A DNA stretch of 64,000 bases from CAYOSF01 sp964406605 (GCA_964406605.1 CAYOSF010000001.1:248001-312000); one strand, 5' to 3'. Positions 24,227 to 33,034 are shown, numbered from the stretch's first letter. Numbers and translations: made by a program. Notes: a model not told the origin generated them from the sequence alone.

Positions 24227-24907
24227 ATGGCCCGCCTCCGGACGCTGAGGGAAGCCTTTCTGGCCGGTCTCTTCGTGGTGTTCCTGGCCGGCACCCTGTT
24301 CGGCTCGGCCGGCCGCGTCGACTGGCCGATGGCGTGGGCCTACCTCGCCGTCTACCTGGCGTTCACCGTGGGCGCCTTCTTCGTCCTCGACCCGGAGCTG
24401 ATCCGGGAGCGCGGTAGGGCGGAGAGCGGGATCGAGCGAAGGGACGCGGCGCTGGCGAGCTTCGCCTTCATCTGGCTGTATCCGTTGCCGCTCATCGTCG
24501 CGGGGCTGGACACTGGTCGCTACGGCTGGTCGCCGGACATTCCGTTGGCGGCGCAGGCGGCGGCTCTGGCGATCTTCGCGCTCGCGCTCGGCTTCGCGTT
24601 CTGGGCGATGATGGTCAACCGGTTCTTCTCGACGTTCGTCAGGATCCAGAGCGAGCGCGGGCACCACGTCGTGACCGGCGGGCCCTACGCGTACGTCCGT
24701 CACCCGGGCTACAGCGGCACCATCCTGTCGACGGTTGTGCTGCCCATCGCGCTTGGGTCCTTGTGGGCGCTCATCCCCGCGTGCATCGGGGGGTTCCTGT
24801 TCGCCGTTCGCACGCAGCTCGAGGACAGGACGCTACAGGAGGAACTGACCGGGTATCGCGAGTACGCGGCGAACGTCCGCTGGCGTCTGCTTCCCGGCGT
24901 GTGGTGA
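24227..24907 (+). CDS. isoprenylcysteine carboxyl methyltransferase-family membrane protein
   Basis: A 226-residue membrane protein with about five helices and the ICMT/PEMT signature in its C-terminal half: GHHVVTGGPYAYVRHPGYSG, an ED pair, and GYREYAANVRWRLLPGVW. The family methylates small or lipidic substrates from S-adenosylmethionine at the membrane; bacterial members lack prenylated proteins and their substrates are mostly unknown. It begins 65 bp from the SOS promoter but on the opposite strand, and separates the dnaE2 and imuB parts of the mutasome region. Confidence 0.82.
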   Translation: MARLRTLREAFLAGLFVVFLAGTLFGSAGRVDWPMAWAYLAVYLAFTVGAFFVLDPELIRERGRAESGIERRDAALASFAFIWLYPLPLIVAGLDTGRYGWSPDIPLAAQAAALAIFALALGFAFWAMMVNRFFSTFVRIQSERGHHVVTGGPYAYVRHPGYSGTILSTVVLPIALGSLWALIPACIGGFLFAVRTQLEDRTLQEELTGYREYAANVRWRLLPGVW

Positions 24908-24960
24908 CGGGCGGGGTACGTTGGCGGTGTCCCGGTGACGGAGTCTCCGCTTCCAGGTAG

Positions 24961-25344
24961 CTACGGCTTCGGCGGCGGCTCGTAGGAGAAGATCGTCTTC
25001 ACCGGCGGCAGCAAGAACGGTGGCGCGGTGGCCGAGACGTAGATGAGCGGCTCGTCGCCGGGGTTGTAGATGGCGTGGTCGGTCTTGGGCGGGACGAAGA
25101 CCATCGTGCCCGGCCCGACCTCCTCTTGCTCCTCTGCGACTTTCATCAGCCCGCGACCGCGGACGATGACGTAGACCTGCTCGTTGTCTGGGTGGGCGTG
25201 CATGGCTTGCTCGCTGCCGGGCTCTCCCTCCACCCAGGTGATGGACATATTGGACGATCCGAACTGGCCCTTGGTCAGCAGGAGGTACGAGACCTGACCG
25301 CCGCGATGGTTGCGCGGGCTTTCTTCGATGGTCTGCGTGTGCAT
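24961..25344 (-). CDS. cupin-domain protein
   Basis: A single-domain cupin of 127 residues. Motif 1 is HAHPDNEQVYVIVRGRG with His-x-His and a Gln/Glu pair; motif 2 is PPKTDHAIYNPGDEPL. These residues bind one metal in the barrel. Small cupins of this kind are sugar isomerases, oxygenases or sensors; the function is not readable. The start at 25344 (MHTQTIEES) is supported by GGAGGAA five bases upstream; the longer frame to 25398 has none. It lies between the DUF6504-like gene and the methyltransferase, convergent with the latter. Confidence 0.82.
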   Translation of the reverse strand: MHTQTIEESPRNHRGGQVSYLLLTKGQFGSSNMSITWVEGEPGSEQAMHAHPDNEQVYVIVRGRGLMKVAEEQEEVGPGTMVFVPPKTDHAIYNPGDEPLIYVSATAPPFLLPPVKTIFSYEPPPKP

Positions 25345-25421
25345 CTGGGTTCCTCCGTCCCCATTGGCGTCCTTCGTTGCTGAGGGCGAGTGTAGCACGG
25401 GCGGGTGGGGGAGCTAGGGAC

Positions 25422-25712
25422 TCACCCATACCGCTGCTCCCACCACGATCCCTTGATCTCGTCTCGGAACGCGGTCACCACGCGACCGTCCTCCAGCAGC
25501 AGCTCGTAGTAGGTGCGGGAGACGGGCTCCGCCGTCCACCAGCGGTCGTCCGTCCGGTAGCGGTCCAGCACCTCGTCCACCCCTAGCCAGCGACCGTTGC
25601 GCAGGAGCGCGCTCGGGGCGCCGTCGACGCCCGCGCGCACCTCGACCTGCCGGGGAGCGTTCAGGCGTCGTAGGGTAGGAGGGCGTTCCGCTCCTCCGGG
25701 TGTCGGGACCAC
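25422..25712 (-). CDS. DUF6504-like small protein of the imuB-dnaE2 cassette
   Basis: Up to 96 residues; the conserved part is NAPRQVEVRAGVDG ... RTDDRWWTAEPVSRTYYELLLEDG and the closing KGSWWEQRYG. I recognise this as the DUF6504 type found next to imuB and dnaE2 in Actinobacteria and Chloroflexota; its role in the mutasome is unknown. The exact start is unclear: the only ATG/GTG-type start upstream (25712) lies inside imuB, while the conserved region begins at a CTG that overlaps the imuB stop as CTGA (25661-25664). Coupled translation with imuB is likely either way. Confidence 0.6.
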   Translation of the reverse strand: MVPTPGGAERPPTLRRLNAPRQVEVRAGVDGAPSALLRNGRWLGVDEVLDRYRTDDRWWTAEPVSRTYYELLLEDGRVVTAFRDEIKGSWWEQRYG

Positions 25713-26833
25713 GGGTCCACCTCCTCGATGCGCCAGATCATCGGCCGGCCGTAGCGGGCGCGGAGCTGCCGGATGGCCTCGGCGATCTGGTTGAGGTTCT
25801 GCTTCGTGTCGTTGAAGAGCTTGGCCTGCTTCGCCACCTCCCGGCCGATACCGGTCAGGGTGACGGTGACGGTATCGACGGCCTGGGGCAGCTCCAGCAG
25901 CGCCAGGCGGGTCTTGAGCACGAGTGTCATGAGGCGCTCGTCCCCGGTGGGCTCCCGGAACGTCTCGAACCGCTCCCAGACGATGCGCTCCTCGGCCAGG
26001 AGCTGGACGTGCATGCGGCGCGCCGTGCGCCCTCGCAGGCGGCGGACCAGGCGCGCCAGGAGCTGCCGGCCGGCCATCGTCAGCGCCTCCGTCGTCGCCA
26101 CGGGAGCATCGAAGCTCAGCCGGTCGCTGAGCGCCTGCTGGCGCTTGCGGGGGTGGAGCGGCTCCTCATCGATGCCGCTGGCCAGCTCCCAGAGGCGCTT
26201 GCCGGCGCGGCGGAACTGCGCCTCGACGGACGGCTGGGGCAGGGCGGCGACGTCGCCCAGCGTGCGTAGGGCGAGCAGATCGAGTCGTTGTATGACATCC
26301 AGATCGAAGGGGAGGAGGGAGACGTCCTTGTCCTGAAGGAACTCCTGCTCGTGGCCTTTCGGGACGACGCCGGCATCGCCCGGAGGGGTGATGGACGCGG
26401 CGGCCCAGGCGACGAACTTCCCTTCCGCGATGCCGGTGCCGGCGAGCAGGCCCGTCGCCCGGCGGGCCGCTTCGACCAAGTCTCCGGCCAGGACGAACTC
26501 GTCCTCGTAGTGGCCCTGGAGCCCTTGTATGTCGGCGTAGGCGCAGCCGAGCCCGGCGGGCTCGACCTGAGGAGCGACGTCCTCCAGACCGTCCAGCATC
26601 GCCTCGAACGCGGCGCGGTAGAGGGCGTGGTCGGCATCGATGAAGGCGGCGTGTGGGCAGAGGGCCTTCGCCTGCCGGAGCGGCAGCCCTTCGCAGACTC
26701 CCGCGGCGTCGGGCGACGCGTCGAGGACGGTGTGCCGGTCGTAGACGATGACCGGTCCGCCCGTGGTGGACGGGTCTCGCAGCGATTCCACCACGACGGC
26801 GAAGGAGGGGATGAGGACGCAGGCGATACGCAC
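25661..26833 (-). CDS. imuB: ImuB, catalytically incomplete Y-family polymerase
   Basis: A 390-residue Y-family polymerase-like protein. The first palm motif, usually MDxDxF, reads CVLIPSFAVVVE and so lacks its Asp; the second reads YADIQG, keeping Asp101 but losing the following Glu. Loss of two of three metal carboxylates is the hallmark of ImuB, which bridges DnaE2 to the beta clamp. QAKLF at 336-340 is a plausible clamp-binding motif. The start is GTG with AGGGAG six bases upstream. No imuA gene is nearby. Controlled by the SOS promoter at 26872-26900. Confidence 0.87.
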   Translation of the reverse strand: MRIACVLIPSFAVVVESLRDPSTTGGPVIVYDRHTVLDASPDAAGVCEGLPLRQAKALCPHAAFIDADHALYRAAFEAMLDGLEDVAPQVEPAGLGCAYADIQGLQGHYEDEFVLAGDLVEAARRATGLLAGTGIAEGKFVAWAAASITPPGDAGVVPKGHEQEFLQDKDVSLLPFDLDVIQRLDLLALRTLGDVAALPQPSVEAQFRRAGKRLWELASGIDEEPLHPRKRQQALSDRLSFDAPVATTEALTMAGRQLLARLVRRLRGRTARRMHVQLLAEERIVWERFETFREPTGDERLMTLVLKTRLALLELPQAVDTVTVTLTGIGREVAKQAKLFNDTKQNLNQIAEAIRQLRARYGRPMIWRIEEVDPWSRHPEERNALLPYDA

Positions 26834-26871
26834 GGACGCTCCCTGGTACGCTCACAGAGGTGGCAAGGACG

Positions 26872-26900
26872 ATTATATCAGAACGAATGTTCCATAGCAA
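26872..26900 (-). promoter_or_regulatory. SOS promoter of imuB
   Basis: Minus strand: TTGCTA (26895-26900), 17-bp spacer, consensus TATAAT (26872-26877). The spacer contains GAACATTCGTTC (26881-26892), a GAAC-N4-GTTC LexA box. The start point would be about 32 bases before the imuB GTG. LexA bound here blocks polymerase; DNA damage should release it. Confidence 0.72.
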
Positions 26901-26973
26901 GAAGGACAGGGAACTGACGCCGGCCCGCCCCGGCGTCAGCGTGCCTCAGGCGCCGGAGCGGCCGCGCGAAGCC

Positions 26974-27046
26974 CCTCCCTCACCCCGGCCTTCGGCCACC
27001 CCTCTCCCTCGTCCACGAGGGAGAGGGGCGAGGGTGAAGGGGTACC
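26974..27046. terminator. interspersed inverted repeat acting as possible terminator
   Basis: CCCCTCTCCCTCGT and ACGAGGGAGAGGGG (26999-27028) form a perfect 14-bp stem with a two-base centre, flanked by CCCTCACCCCGGCCTTCGG and GAGGGTGAAGGGG that extend the symmetry. This is a known style of interspersed repeat (CCCTCACCC/GGGTGAGGG). It sits between the transporter operon end and the imuB promoter. There is no T tract, so termination would not be classical. Confidence 0.55.
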
Positions 27047-27089
27047 CGAAGCGACTTGGCGGTTGGCTCCCAACCAAGCTGGGACAGCG

Positions 27090-28511
27090 CTAGCCGCCGA
27101 TCCGCTCGTTGTAGTCGGCGATGGCTCTGTTTGACTCCTCCTCGGCCTGGCGCAACGCGTCCTCCGGAGATTGGCCCTGCAGGAGCATGCGCTCGATGGC
27201 CGTCGTGATCGCCTCCCGCACCTCGGCGTAAGGGCCCATAACGGGGCCGGCGCTGGCCACATTGGTGACACCCGACAGCAACTGGTCGTAGGCCACCTTG
27301 AACTGGGGCCGCTCCGCCCAGAGTTCCGTCACCGGGGGCAGCTCAATCGCGGACTTCCGGATCGGAAGGTAGCCGGTCCCCGCGTGCCAGGTGGCCTGCT
27401 GCTCAGGCTCGTCCAGCCACTGGGCAAAGACGCGGGCGGCCTCCTGCTTCTCGGGGGACGAGTGGTTGGAGATCCAGAGAGAAGCGCCTCCAACGAGCAC
27501 GCCACCCTCACCCTCGATGCCGGGCATCGGCGCCACACCGACTTCGACGTCGGGGAACTGGCCGCTCTCGAGCACCTGGTAGACCGAACCGAGGGCCGCC
27601 GACGAGCCGATGGTCATGGCGGCGTCCCCGGCGGCGATGGCCAGGAGGTGGTCGGCACCGGAGGGGTTCCGGCCCACGTTCAGAGCGAGGCCGTCATCCA
27701 CCATGTCCTTGAGCCAGGTGAAGATCTCCAAGCCCAGGTCGTTGTTGAAGAGGACTTCGGTCGCGCGCGCATCCCGGCCGTTACCGTTGTTCACGTAGGG
27801 TTCGCCGGCCTTGGCGAACCACTGCTCCATGTACCAGGCGGACAACTCCATGGCCATGCCGTGATTGGCCGCACCCGAGTCCACAATGGCCTGCGAAGCC
27901 TCGCGCAGGTCCTCGAACGTGCGGGGCGGGTCCTCGGGGTCGAGGCCGGCCTTGGTGAACGCGGTCTTGTTGTAGTACAGCACCGGGTTCGAGACGTTGA
28001 ACGGCATCGGCCATAGGGTGCCCTCCACCGTGTAGAAGGCGATGACCCGGTCCAAGAAGTCCGACGTGTCGTAGCCCTCCGCATCGATACAGGCCTGGGC
28101 CGGGACGGCGCTGCCGCTATCGATCATGATGCGATTGGCGGTGTCCTCCAGTTGGGCGATGTCCGGCAGGGCGCCGCCTCGGAGGGCGGTGATGTACTTG
28201 TCCAGCGCCTCGCTGTAACTGCCCTGGAAGATGGCGTTAACGCGCACCTTGTCTTGGGAGTCGTTGAAATCGCTCACCATGCGCTGCAGCGTCTCCTCGC
28301 TGGCCACTGTCATGGAATGCCAGAAGGTGATCTCGACCGGCGAGGTGGCCTGGTCGAGATAGCCTTGCGCGCACTCGACGGAGGGCTCCCCGTCGGACGG
28401 TGTGCCGTCCGTGACCGCGCCGCCGCCGCCTCCTCCTCCCCCGCAGGCGGCGAGTGCGAACGTGCAGATGAACAGACCGATGAGAGCGACCCAGATTCTG
28501 CCCCTAGTCAT
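27090..28511 (-). CDS. ABC transporter substrate-binding lipoprotein (UgpB-like)
   Basis: A family-1 extracellular solute-binding protein of 473 residues. The signal peptide ends in the lipobox LAAC with Cys23, followed by a glycine-rich tether, so it is lipid-anchored outside the cytoplasmic membrane. ITFWHSMT, the central WPMPFNVSNPVLYYNK and AAMTIGSSA are typical of UgpB and related glycerol-3-phosphate or sugar binders. ATG at 28511 is chosen because AAGGAG lies about six bases upstream; a GTG at 28526 would overlap the ribosome site. Last gene of a complete four-gene importer operon. Confidence 0.88.
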   Translation of the reverse strand: MTRGRIWVALIGLFICTFALAACGGGGGGGGAVTDGTPSDGEPSVECAQGYLDQATSPVEITFWHSMTVASEETLQRMVSDFNDSQDKVRVNAIFQGSYSEALDKYITALRGGALPDIAQLEDTANRIMIDSGSAVPAQACIDAEGYDTSDFLDRVIAFYTVEGTLWPMPFNVSNPVLYYNKTAFTKAGLDPEDPPRTFEDLREASQAIVDSGAANHGMAMELSAWYMEQWFAKAGEPYVNNGNGRDARATEVLFNNDLGLEIFTWLKDMVDDGLALNVGRNPSGADHLLAIAAGDAAMTIGSSAALGSVYQVLESGQFPDVEVGVAPMPGIEGEGGVLVGGASLWISNHSSPEKQEAARVFAQWLDEPEQQATWHAGTGYLPIRKSAIELPPVTELWAERPQFKVAYDQLLSGVTNVASAGPVMGPYAEVREAITTAIERMLLQGQSPEDALRQAEEESNRAIADYNERIGG

Positions 28512-28525
28512 GCCGTGCTCCTTCA

Positions 28526-29410
28526 CTAGCCTTTGATTGCTCCGGACGTTAGGCCTCTGATGAGGTGCTGCTGAAACAGGATCAGCAGGATGAACATGGG
28601 GATGGCAGCGACGACCGTGCCGGCCATCACGACGTTGAACTCGTGGATGTTGGTTGAGACGAGGGCGCGGAGCCCGATCTGCACCGTCCGGTACTCATCC
28701 CGGTTCGTGACGATCAGTGGCCAGAGGTACTGGTTCCACGCCATGAGGAAGGAGAACACGGACAGCGCCGCGACGGTCGGTCGCGAAAGCGGGACGACGA
28801 CCCGCGTCATGAACCCGAAGTGCCCGTAGCCGTCGATGACGGCCGCGTCGCGCAGGTCGGATGGAACCGTGAGGAACGCCTGCCGGAGCAAGAACGTACC
28901 GAACGCGGTCGCCAGAAACGGCACGGTGAGGGCCTGGTAGGAATCGATCCAACCCAGCGACTCGATGGTCTCATAGTTCGGGATGATGGTGACTTCCCAC
29001 GGCACCATGAGCGTGGAGAGGAAGACCATGAAGACGGCGTTGCGCAGCGGGAAACGGAGAAAGGCGAACGCGTAGGCAGCCAGGATGGACGTGACGACCT
29101 GGCCCACGGTGATGATGACGGACACGACAAAACTGTTGACGAGGTAGCGGCCAAGCGAGCCGGTCTCGAAGGCTTTTCGGTAGGTGTCCCACTGAGGGTC
29201 TGTCACGACGAGCGTGGGCGGGTAGGTGAATATCTTGTCCACGGGCTGCAGTGAGTTGACCACGGTCATGTAGATGGGCGTGAGGATCACGGCGGCCGCC
29301 AGCGTCAGCGCACCATACTGCGCAATGCGGGCGAGGACCCGGCCTGGATCGGCTTTCCGTCGCGGTGCTGCCGATTCGGTCGCCTCCATGGCGCGCATCT
29401 CAACTGCCAT
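28526..29410 (-). CDS. ABC transporter permease (UgpE/MalG-like)
   Basis: A 294-residue inner-membrane permease with six predicted helices and the EAA loop DAAVIDGYGHFGFMTRVVVPLSRP that contacts the ATPase. The long first periplasmic part and the C-terminal QQHLIRGLTSGAIKG are typical of the second permease in MalFGK-type importers. It overlaps the preceding permease gene by 11 bases and abuts the binding-protein gene. Confidence 0.92.
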   Translation of the reverse strand: MAVEMRAMEATESAAPRRKADPGRVLARIAQYGALTLAAAVILTPIYMTVVNSLQPVDKIFTYPPTLVVTDPQWDTYRKAFETGSLGRYLVNSFVVSVIITVGQVVTSILAAYAFAFLRFPLRNAVFMVFLSTLMVPWEVTIIPNYETIESLGWIDSYQALTVPFLATAFGTFLLRQAFLTVPSDLRDAAVIDGYGHFGFMTRVVVPLSRPTVAALSVFSFLMAWNQYLWPLIVTNRDEYRTVQIGLRALVSTNIHEFNVVMAGTVVAAIPMFILLILFQQHLIRGLTSGAIKG

Positions 29411-30344
29411 AGAACACGCGCCTTTCTAGGAAGCGGAACTGGATGAACGTCAGGCCTAGAACGAGCAGGAAGAGAACAACGGCCTGGGCGGCGGCCACGC
29501 CTTGGTTGAAGTTTCGGAAGGCCTCCGTGTAGATGGAGTAGACGATGACGTTGGTCCGGTCCAGCGGCCCGCCCTGGGTCAGCAGATCGATCTGCCCAAA
29601 CGACTGAAACGCCAGAATGGTGAGCACGACGAAGGCAAACAGGAGGGTTGGCGAGAGCATCGGCAGCGTCACGTCAAAGAAGCGCGAGAGCCATCCCGCC
29701 CCGTCGATGCGGGCGCTCTCATAGAGCTCCTCCGGGATCGACTGCAGCCCGGCGAGCATGATGATGAAGGTGAAGCCGAGGTTGAGCCAGATGGTGGTGA
29801 ACGAGACGGCGAAGAGAGCCCAGTCCGGGTCGTTAAGCCAGGAGATCGGCTCGAAGCCGGCTTCACGAAGCCCGTAGTTGATGAGCCCGATCTGCGGGTT
29901 GAGCAGGGTCAACCACATGACGGAGCCGACGGCCACGGAGGTGGCGATGGTCGATGAGAAGATCGTCCGGAAGAAGAGGATGCCCCGCAGCCGCTGGTGG
30001 GCAAGCAGCGCCAGCCCGAGGCCGAGAACCAATCCGCTGGGGACGGTGATGAGCGCGTAGAGGAACGTCACCCACAGGCTGTTGTGGAAGTCGCCGGACC
30101 TGAGGACATCGAAGTACTGCTCAAGTCCCACGAACCACCTGTGCTGGCCGAAGGGGTCGCTGCGAAAGAAGCCCAGGTAGAAGGTCTTCGCCAGCGGATA
30201 GAAGGCGAACGCGGAGAAGAGAATGATGGACGGCGCAAGCAGCAGGAACGCGTAGCCGGTCTCCTGGAGCCGCTGCGCCGTCAGCCAGCGCCGGACACCA
30301 GGCCGGCGCGACGTCGCGAGTGGCGTTGTGGGCCCGGCCATCAT
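29400..30344 (-). CDS. ABC transporter permease (UgpA/MalF-like)
   Basis: A 314-residue permease with six helices. The EAA loop is YESARIDGAGWLSRFFDVTLPMLSPT, and the tail SFGQIDLLTQGGP is characteristic of UgpA-type subunits. The start overlaps the ATPase stop as ATGA (30341-30344), so the two are coupled. With the other three genes it forms an importer for a sugar, polyol or glycerophosphodiester; the substrate cannot be fixed by sequence reading alone. Confidence 0.92.
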   Translation of the reverse strand: MMAGPTTPLATSRRPGVRRWLTAQRLQETGYAFLLLAPSIILFSAFAFYPLAKTFYLGFFRSDPFGQHRWFVGLEQYFDVLRSGDFHNSLWVTFLYALITVPSGLVLGLGLALLAHQRLRGILFFRTIFSSTIATSVAVGSVMWLTLLNPQIGLINYGLREAGFEPISWLNDPDWALFAVSFTTIWLNLGFTFIIMLAGLQSIPEELYESARIDGAGWLSRFFDVTLPMLSPTLLFAFVVLTILAFQSFGQIDLLTQGGPLDRTNVIVYSIYTEAFRNFNQGVAAAQAVVLFLLVLGLTFIQFRFLERRVFYGS

Positions 30345-31423
30345 CCTATCCGCTGCTTGGTGGCAGGGTCGAACAGGTGAAGGTGCTCGGCCCTGGTAGT
30401 GAGTCGGGCGGTTGAGGCGACCGTCGGTGGAGTCTCCTCGGCCGGCAGTCTTACGACGATGGGCTGGCCGTCCGCGAGGTCGCAGATGACGTGGCGCTCG
30501 TGGCCCAGCGACTCCACCGACTTGACCCGCGCCTTCACAGGGCCGTCATCGATGTGGATGTGCTCCGGCCGGATGCCGACAATCACTTGCTCGAGCGAGT
30601 TGTCGTTCACGGCTTGGGCCAGGCGGGAAGGCAACGTGATGGAGACACCCGGTCCGGTTGCCGCCAGCGTCTCGCCCTCTCGAACCACCGTTCCCGTCAC
30701 GATGTTCATGGGCGGGCTGCCGATGAACTGCGCCACGAACACGTTGGCGGGCTGCTCGTAGACCTCCTGGGGCGGGCCCACCTGCTGGAGGGCGCCGTAG
30801 TTGATGATCGCGATGCGCGAGCCCATGGTCATCGCCTCGACCTGGTCGTGGGTGACGTAGATGGTCGTGGTGGCCAGGCGCTGCTGGAGCTCGACGAGCT
30901 CGGCGCGCGTCTGGACACGTAGCTTGGCGTCCAAGTTTGACAGCGGCTCGTCCATCAGAAACGCCGCCGGCCGCCGCACGATGGCCCGGCCGAGGGCGAC
31001 CCTCTGACGCTGCCCGCCCGAGAGCTGAGCCGGCTTACGGCCCATCACCTCGGTGAGTTCGAGCATCTCGGCGGCTTCGTTGACCAACTCGTGGCGCTCG
31101 GCCTTCGCGATCTTGCGTTTGCGCAGGGGAAACTCGATGTTCTCCCGCACGCTCATGTGCGGGTACAGAGCGTAGCTCTGGAACACCATGGCGATGTCCC
31201 GCAGCTTGGGGTCGATGTCGTTCACCACCCGCTCGCCGATGGCGATGGTGCCGGCAGTTGGCTCCTCGAGCCCGGCCACCAGTCGCAGGATCGTGGACTT
31301 GCCGCAACCTGACGGGCCGAGAAGCACCAGGAACTCCTGGTCGCGCACCTCCAACGACAGGTCGTCTACCGCCACGACCTGTCCGAAGAGCTTGCTGACC
31401 TTCTCGAATACGACCCTAGCCAT
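30341..31423 (-). CDS. ABC transporter ATPase (UgpC/MalK/MsmX-like)
   Basis: A 360-residue ATPase: Walker A GPSGCGKST (36-44), Q-loop FQSYALYPHM, signature LSGGQ (134-138), Walker B FLMDEP and switch THDQ. The C-terminal 120 residues form the TOBE/MalK regulatory fold (IVGIRPEHI). First gene of the operon, so the order is ATPase, permease, permease, binding protein. No transcription factor gene adjoins it. Confidence 0.94.
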   Translation of the reverse strand: MARVVFEKVSKLFGQVVAVDDLSLEVRDQEFLVLLGPSGCGKSTILRLVAGLEEPTAGTIAIGERVVNDIDPKLRDIAMVFQSYALYPHMSVRENIEFPLRKRKIAKAERHELVNEAAEMLELTEVMGRKPAQLSGGQRQRVALGRAIVRRPAAFLMDEPLSNLDAKLRVQTRAELVELQQRLATTTIYVTHDQVEAMTMGSRIAIINYGALQQVGPPQEVYEQPANVFVAQFIGSPPMNIVTGTVVREGETLAATGPGVSITLPSRLAQAVNDNSLEQVIVGIRPEHIHIDDGPVKARVKSVESLGHERHVICDLADGQPIVVRLPAEETPPTVASTARLTTRAEHLHLFDPATKQRIG

Positions 31424-31523
31424 GGCTCCAGAGAGACAACACCTCGAGTGCCGTGATCAAAACCAACGATGATCCTACCACGTCCGGGGCGCTTGAACGC
31501 AGCCTGATGGCGGCAGGGACGCT

Positions 31524-32279
31524 CTATATCAGGTTCAGGATAGAGGGGAGCCCGGCCAGGCTCGTGATGACGGCATGAGCACCGGGCGTAGCCGGTGGCT
31601 CGGCGGATACGAGCACCGTCCGTGCGCCCGCCTCGGCTGCGAAGCTGAGCTGCTCCTCCGAGTCGTCCACCACCAGCGCGGCCGCCGGCTCGACGCCAAC
31701 GTCAGCGAACAGGCGTTGGTAGAAGCGAGGGCTGTCCTTGCGCACGTTGAGGAGGTCGGGGCCGTACAGACGCGGCGGGAAGAGCTCCCGTACACCCATT
31801 CCCGCGAGATAGCCCGCCAAGTGCCCTGAGGACGAGCCGGATGCCGTGTTCAGCGTGTAGCCATGCGCATGCAGCTCGCGAAGCGTCTCGACAGCGCCGG
31901 GATAGGCAGCGCGTACTCTTGGCACCACGTAGGCTTCTGTCTCCTCGGCTGTGCACAGGCAGTCTTCGTCGGCGGGAGCGGCCACGCCGACGTGCTCGCA
32001 CATCTCGCGCAGCCAGCGCTCTCGCTCCCTGGTCCAGAACTCCGAAAGCACTGGGTAGCCGTCCCCGCTGGTGTCTCGGAGCGCCCGCTCCCACCGCTGC
32101 CAACAGCCCTCAAACACGACCCTATTGGCCTCGGCCCACGCGGCGCGGTCGCCGCCCAGCCTGGGCGACAGGTACTCGCCCACGAGCCGCTGCCACTCGG
32201 GCGCCCTGTGGTTGTTGTCGCTGATGACGCCGCCGTCGTCCAGGAATACGGCTGAGACCCGAAGTCGGCGGTCGCTCAC
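31524..32279 (-). CDS. HAD-superfamily hydrolase
   Basis: A 251-residue HAD-IA hydrolase with motif I VFLDDGGVI (Asp14 nucleophile), motif II in NTASGSSSG, Lys of RKDSPRFY and motif IV VVDDSEEQL, with a helical cap between. It should hydrolyse a small phosphoester. GTG at 32279 is preferred: it overlaps the upstream phosphatase stop as GTGA, while the in-frame ATG at 32303 lies inside that gene. Two phosphatases in one coupled unit suggest consecutive steps or shared regulation, but nothing identifies the substrate. Confidence 0.8.
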   Translation of the reverse strand: MSDRRLRVSAVFLDDGGVISDNNHRAPEWQRLVGEYLSPRLGGDRAAWAEANRVVFEGCWQRWERALRDTSGDGYPVLSEFWTRERERWLREMCEHVGVAAPADEDCLCTAEETEAYVVPRVRAAYPGAVETLRELHAHGYTLNTASGSSSGHLAGYLAGMGVRELFPPRLYGPDLLNVRKDSPRFYQRLFADVGVEPAAALVVDDSEEQLSFAAEAGARTVLVSAEPPATPGAHAVITSLAGLPSILNLI

Positions 32280-32914
32280 AGTGCCAGGTTGTCTAGATGA
32301 CACGTGTCGTTCAGCCCGGTCAGGCGGACTCGGGTTCGGACACGAACGTCGAACGCACTGTCCATGACCTCAACGGTGGTGATGGAGCAGTTGGCGATGT
32401 TGAACGGCGCCGGGCGTACGACCGGCATTCGCAACGTATCGCGGACGAACGCCCCTATCACGCCTCCGTGCGTGACTGCTGCAACCGTCTCGCCAGAGTG
32501 GGCCTGAATGATCGCTCCTGTGATGCGACGCACGCGTTCCTCGAAGTGGTCGTCGGGCTCCAGGCCGGCCATGTCGAACGTCACCTTCTCGCCGGCCCGG
32601 GCCCGCGCGTAGTCGGGGTAGCGCGCCCGGATCTGGTCCCGGGTGAGCCCGCCCAGTTCGCCGATATCGCGTTCCACTAGATCCGGCCGTTCCTCAAGCG
32701 GCAGCCCGAGCCGGCTTGCGACGATCTCCGCCGTCTCGCGTGCCCGCTTGAGGGGGCTGGCGTAAAGGGCGGCGATGGGCATCCGCGAGAGCCGGTCGGC
32801 GAGCATCTCGCTCTCGCGTCGTCCGCGTTCGTTCAGAGGGAAATCGACGTGGCCCTGGAGCCTCTTCTCGGCGTTGGCCGATGACTCGCCGTGGCGGATC
32901 AAGAGCAATCGCAT
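32276..32914 (-). CDS. histidine phosphatase-family protein
   Basis: A 212-residue phosphoglycerate-mutase-like phosphatase: LIRHGES (catalytic His8), YASPLKRARETAEI, a Glu in RDIGELGG and the second His in THGGVIGAF. The family forms a phosphohistidine during hydrolysis; members of this size include cobalamin-pathway CobC and broad sugar-phosphate phosphatases. The ATG at 32914 is the natural N-terminus (MRLLLIRHG); upstream in-frame sequence has no homology. It is coupled to the downstream HAD hydrolase gene by GTGA. Confidence 0.88.
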   Translation of the reverse strand: MRLLLIRHGESSANAEKRLQGHVDFPLNERGRRESEMLADRLSRMPIAALYASPLKRARETAEIVASRLGLPLEERPDLVERDIGELGGLTRDQIRARYPDYARARAGEKVTFDMAGLEPDDHFEERVRRITGAIIQAHSGETVAAVTHGGVIGAFVRDTLRMPVVRPAPFNIANCSITTVEVMDSAFDVRVRTRVRLTGLNDTCHLDNLAL

Positions 32915-33005
32915 CAATGGACCGGCCTCACGCCCACGAGTATACACTCGCCAGAGGGGAAACGCCGTTACGGGTGCCGAAAGGGGCCCCCTGACGTGGC
33001 GATTC

Positions 33006-33034
33006 TTGCCCGCTGGGCGGGGCGTGGATAAGCT
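33006..33034 (+). promoter_or_regulatory. possible promoter of the GltD-like gene
   Basis: TTGCCC (33006-33011), 17 bp and TAAGCT (33029-33034), about 65 bases before the ATG at 33100. Each hexamer keeps about half of the consensus, so confidence is modest. Confidence 0.3.
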
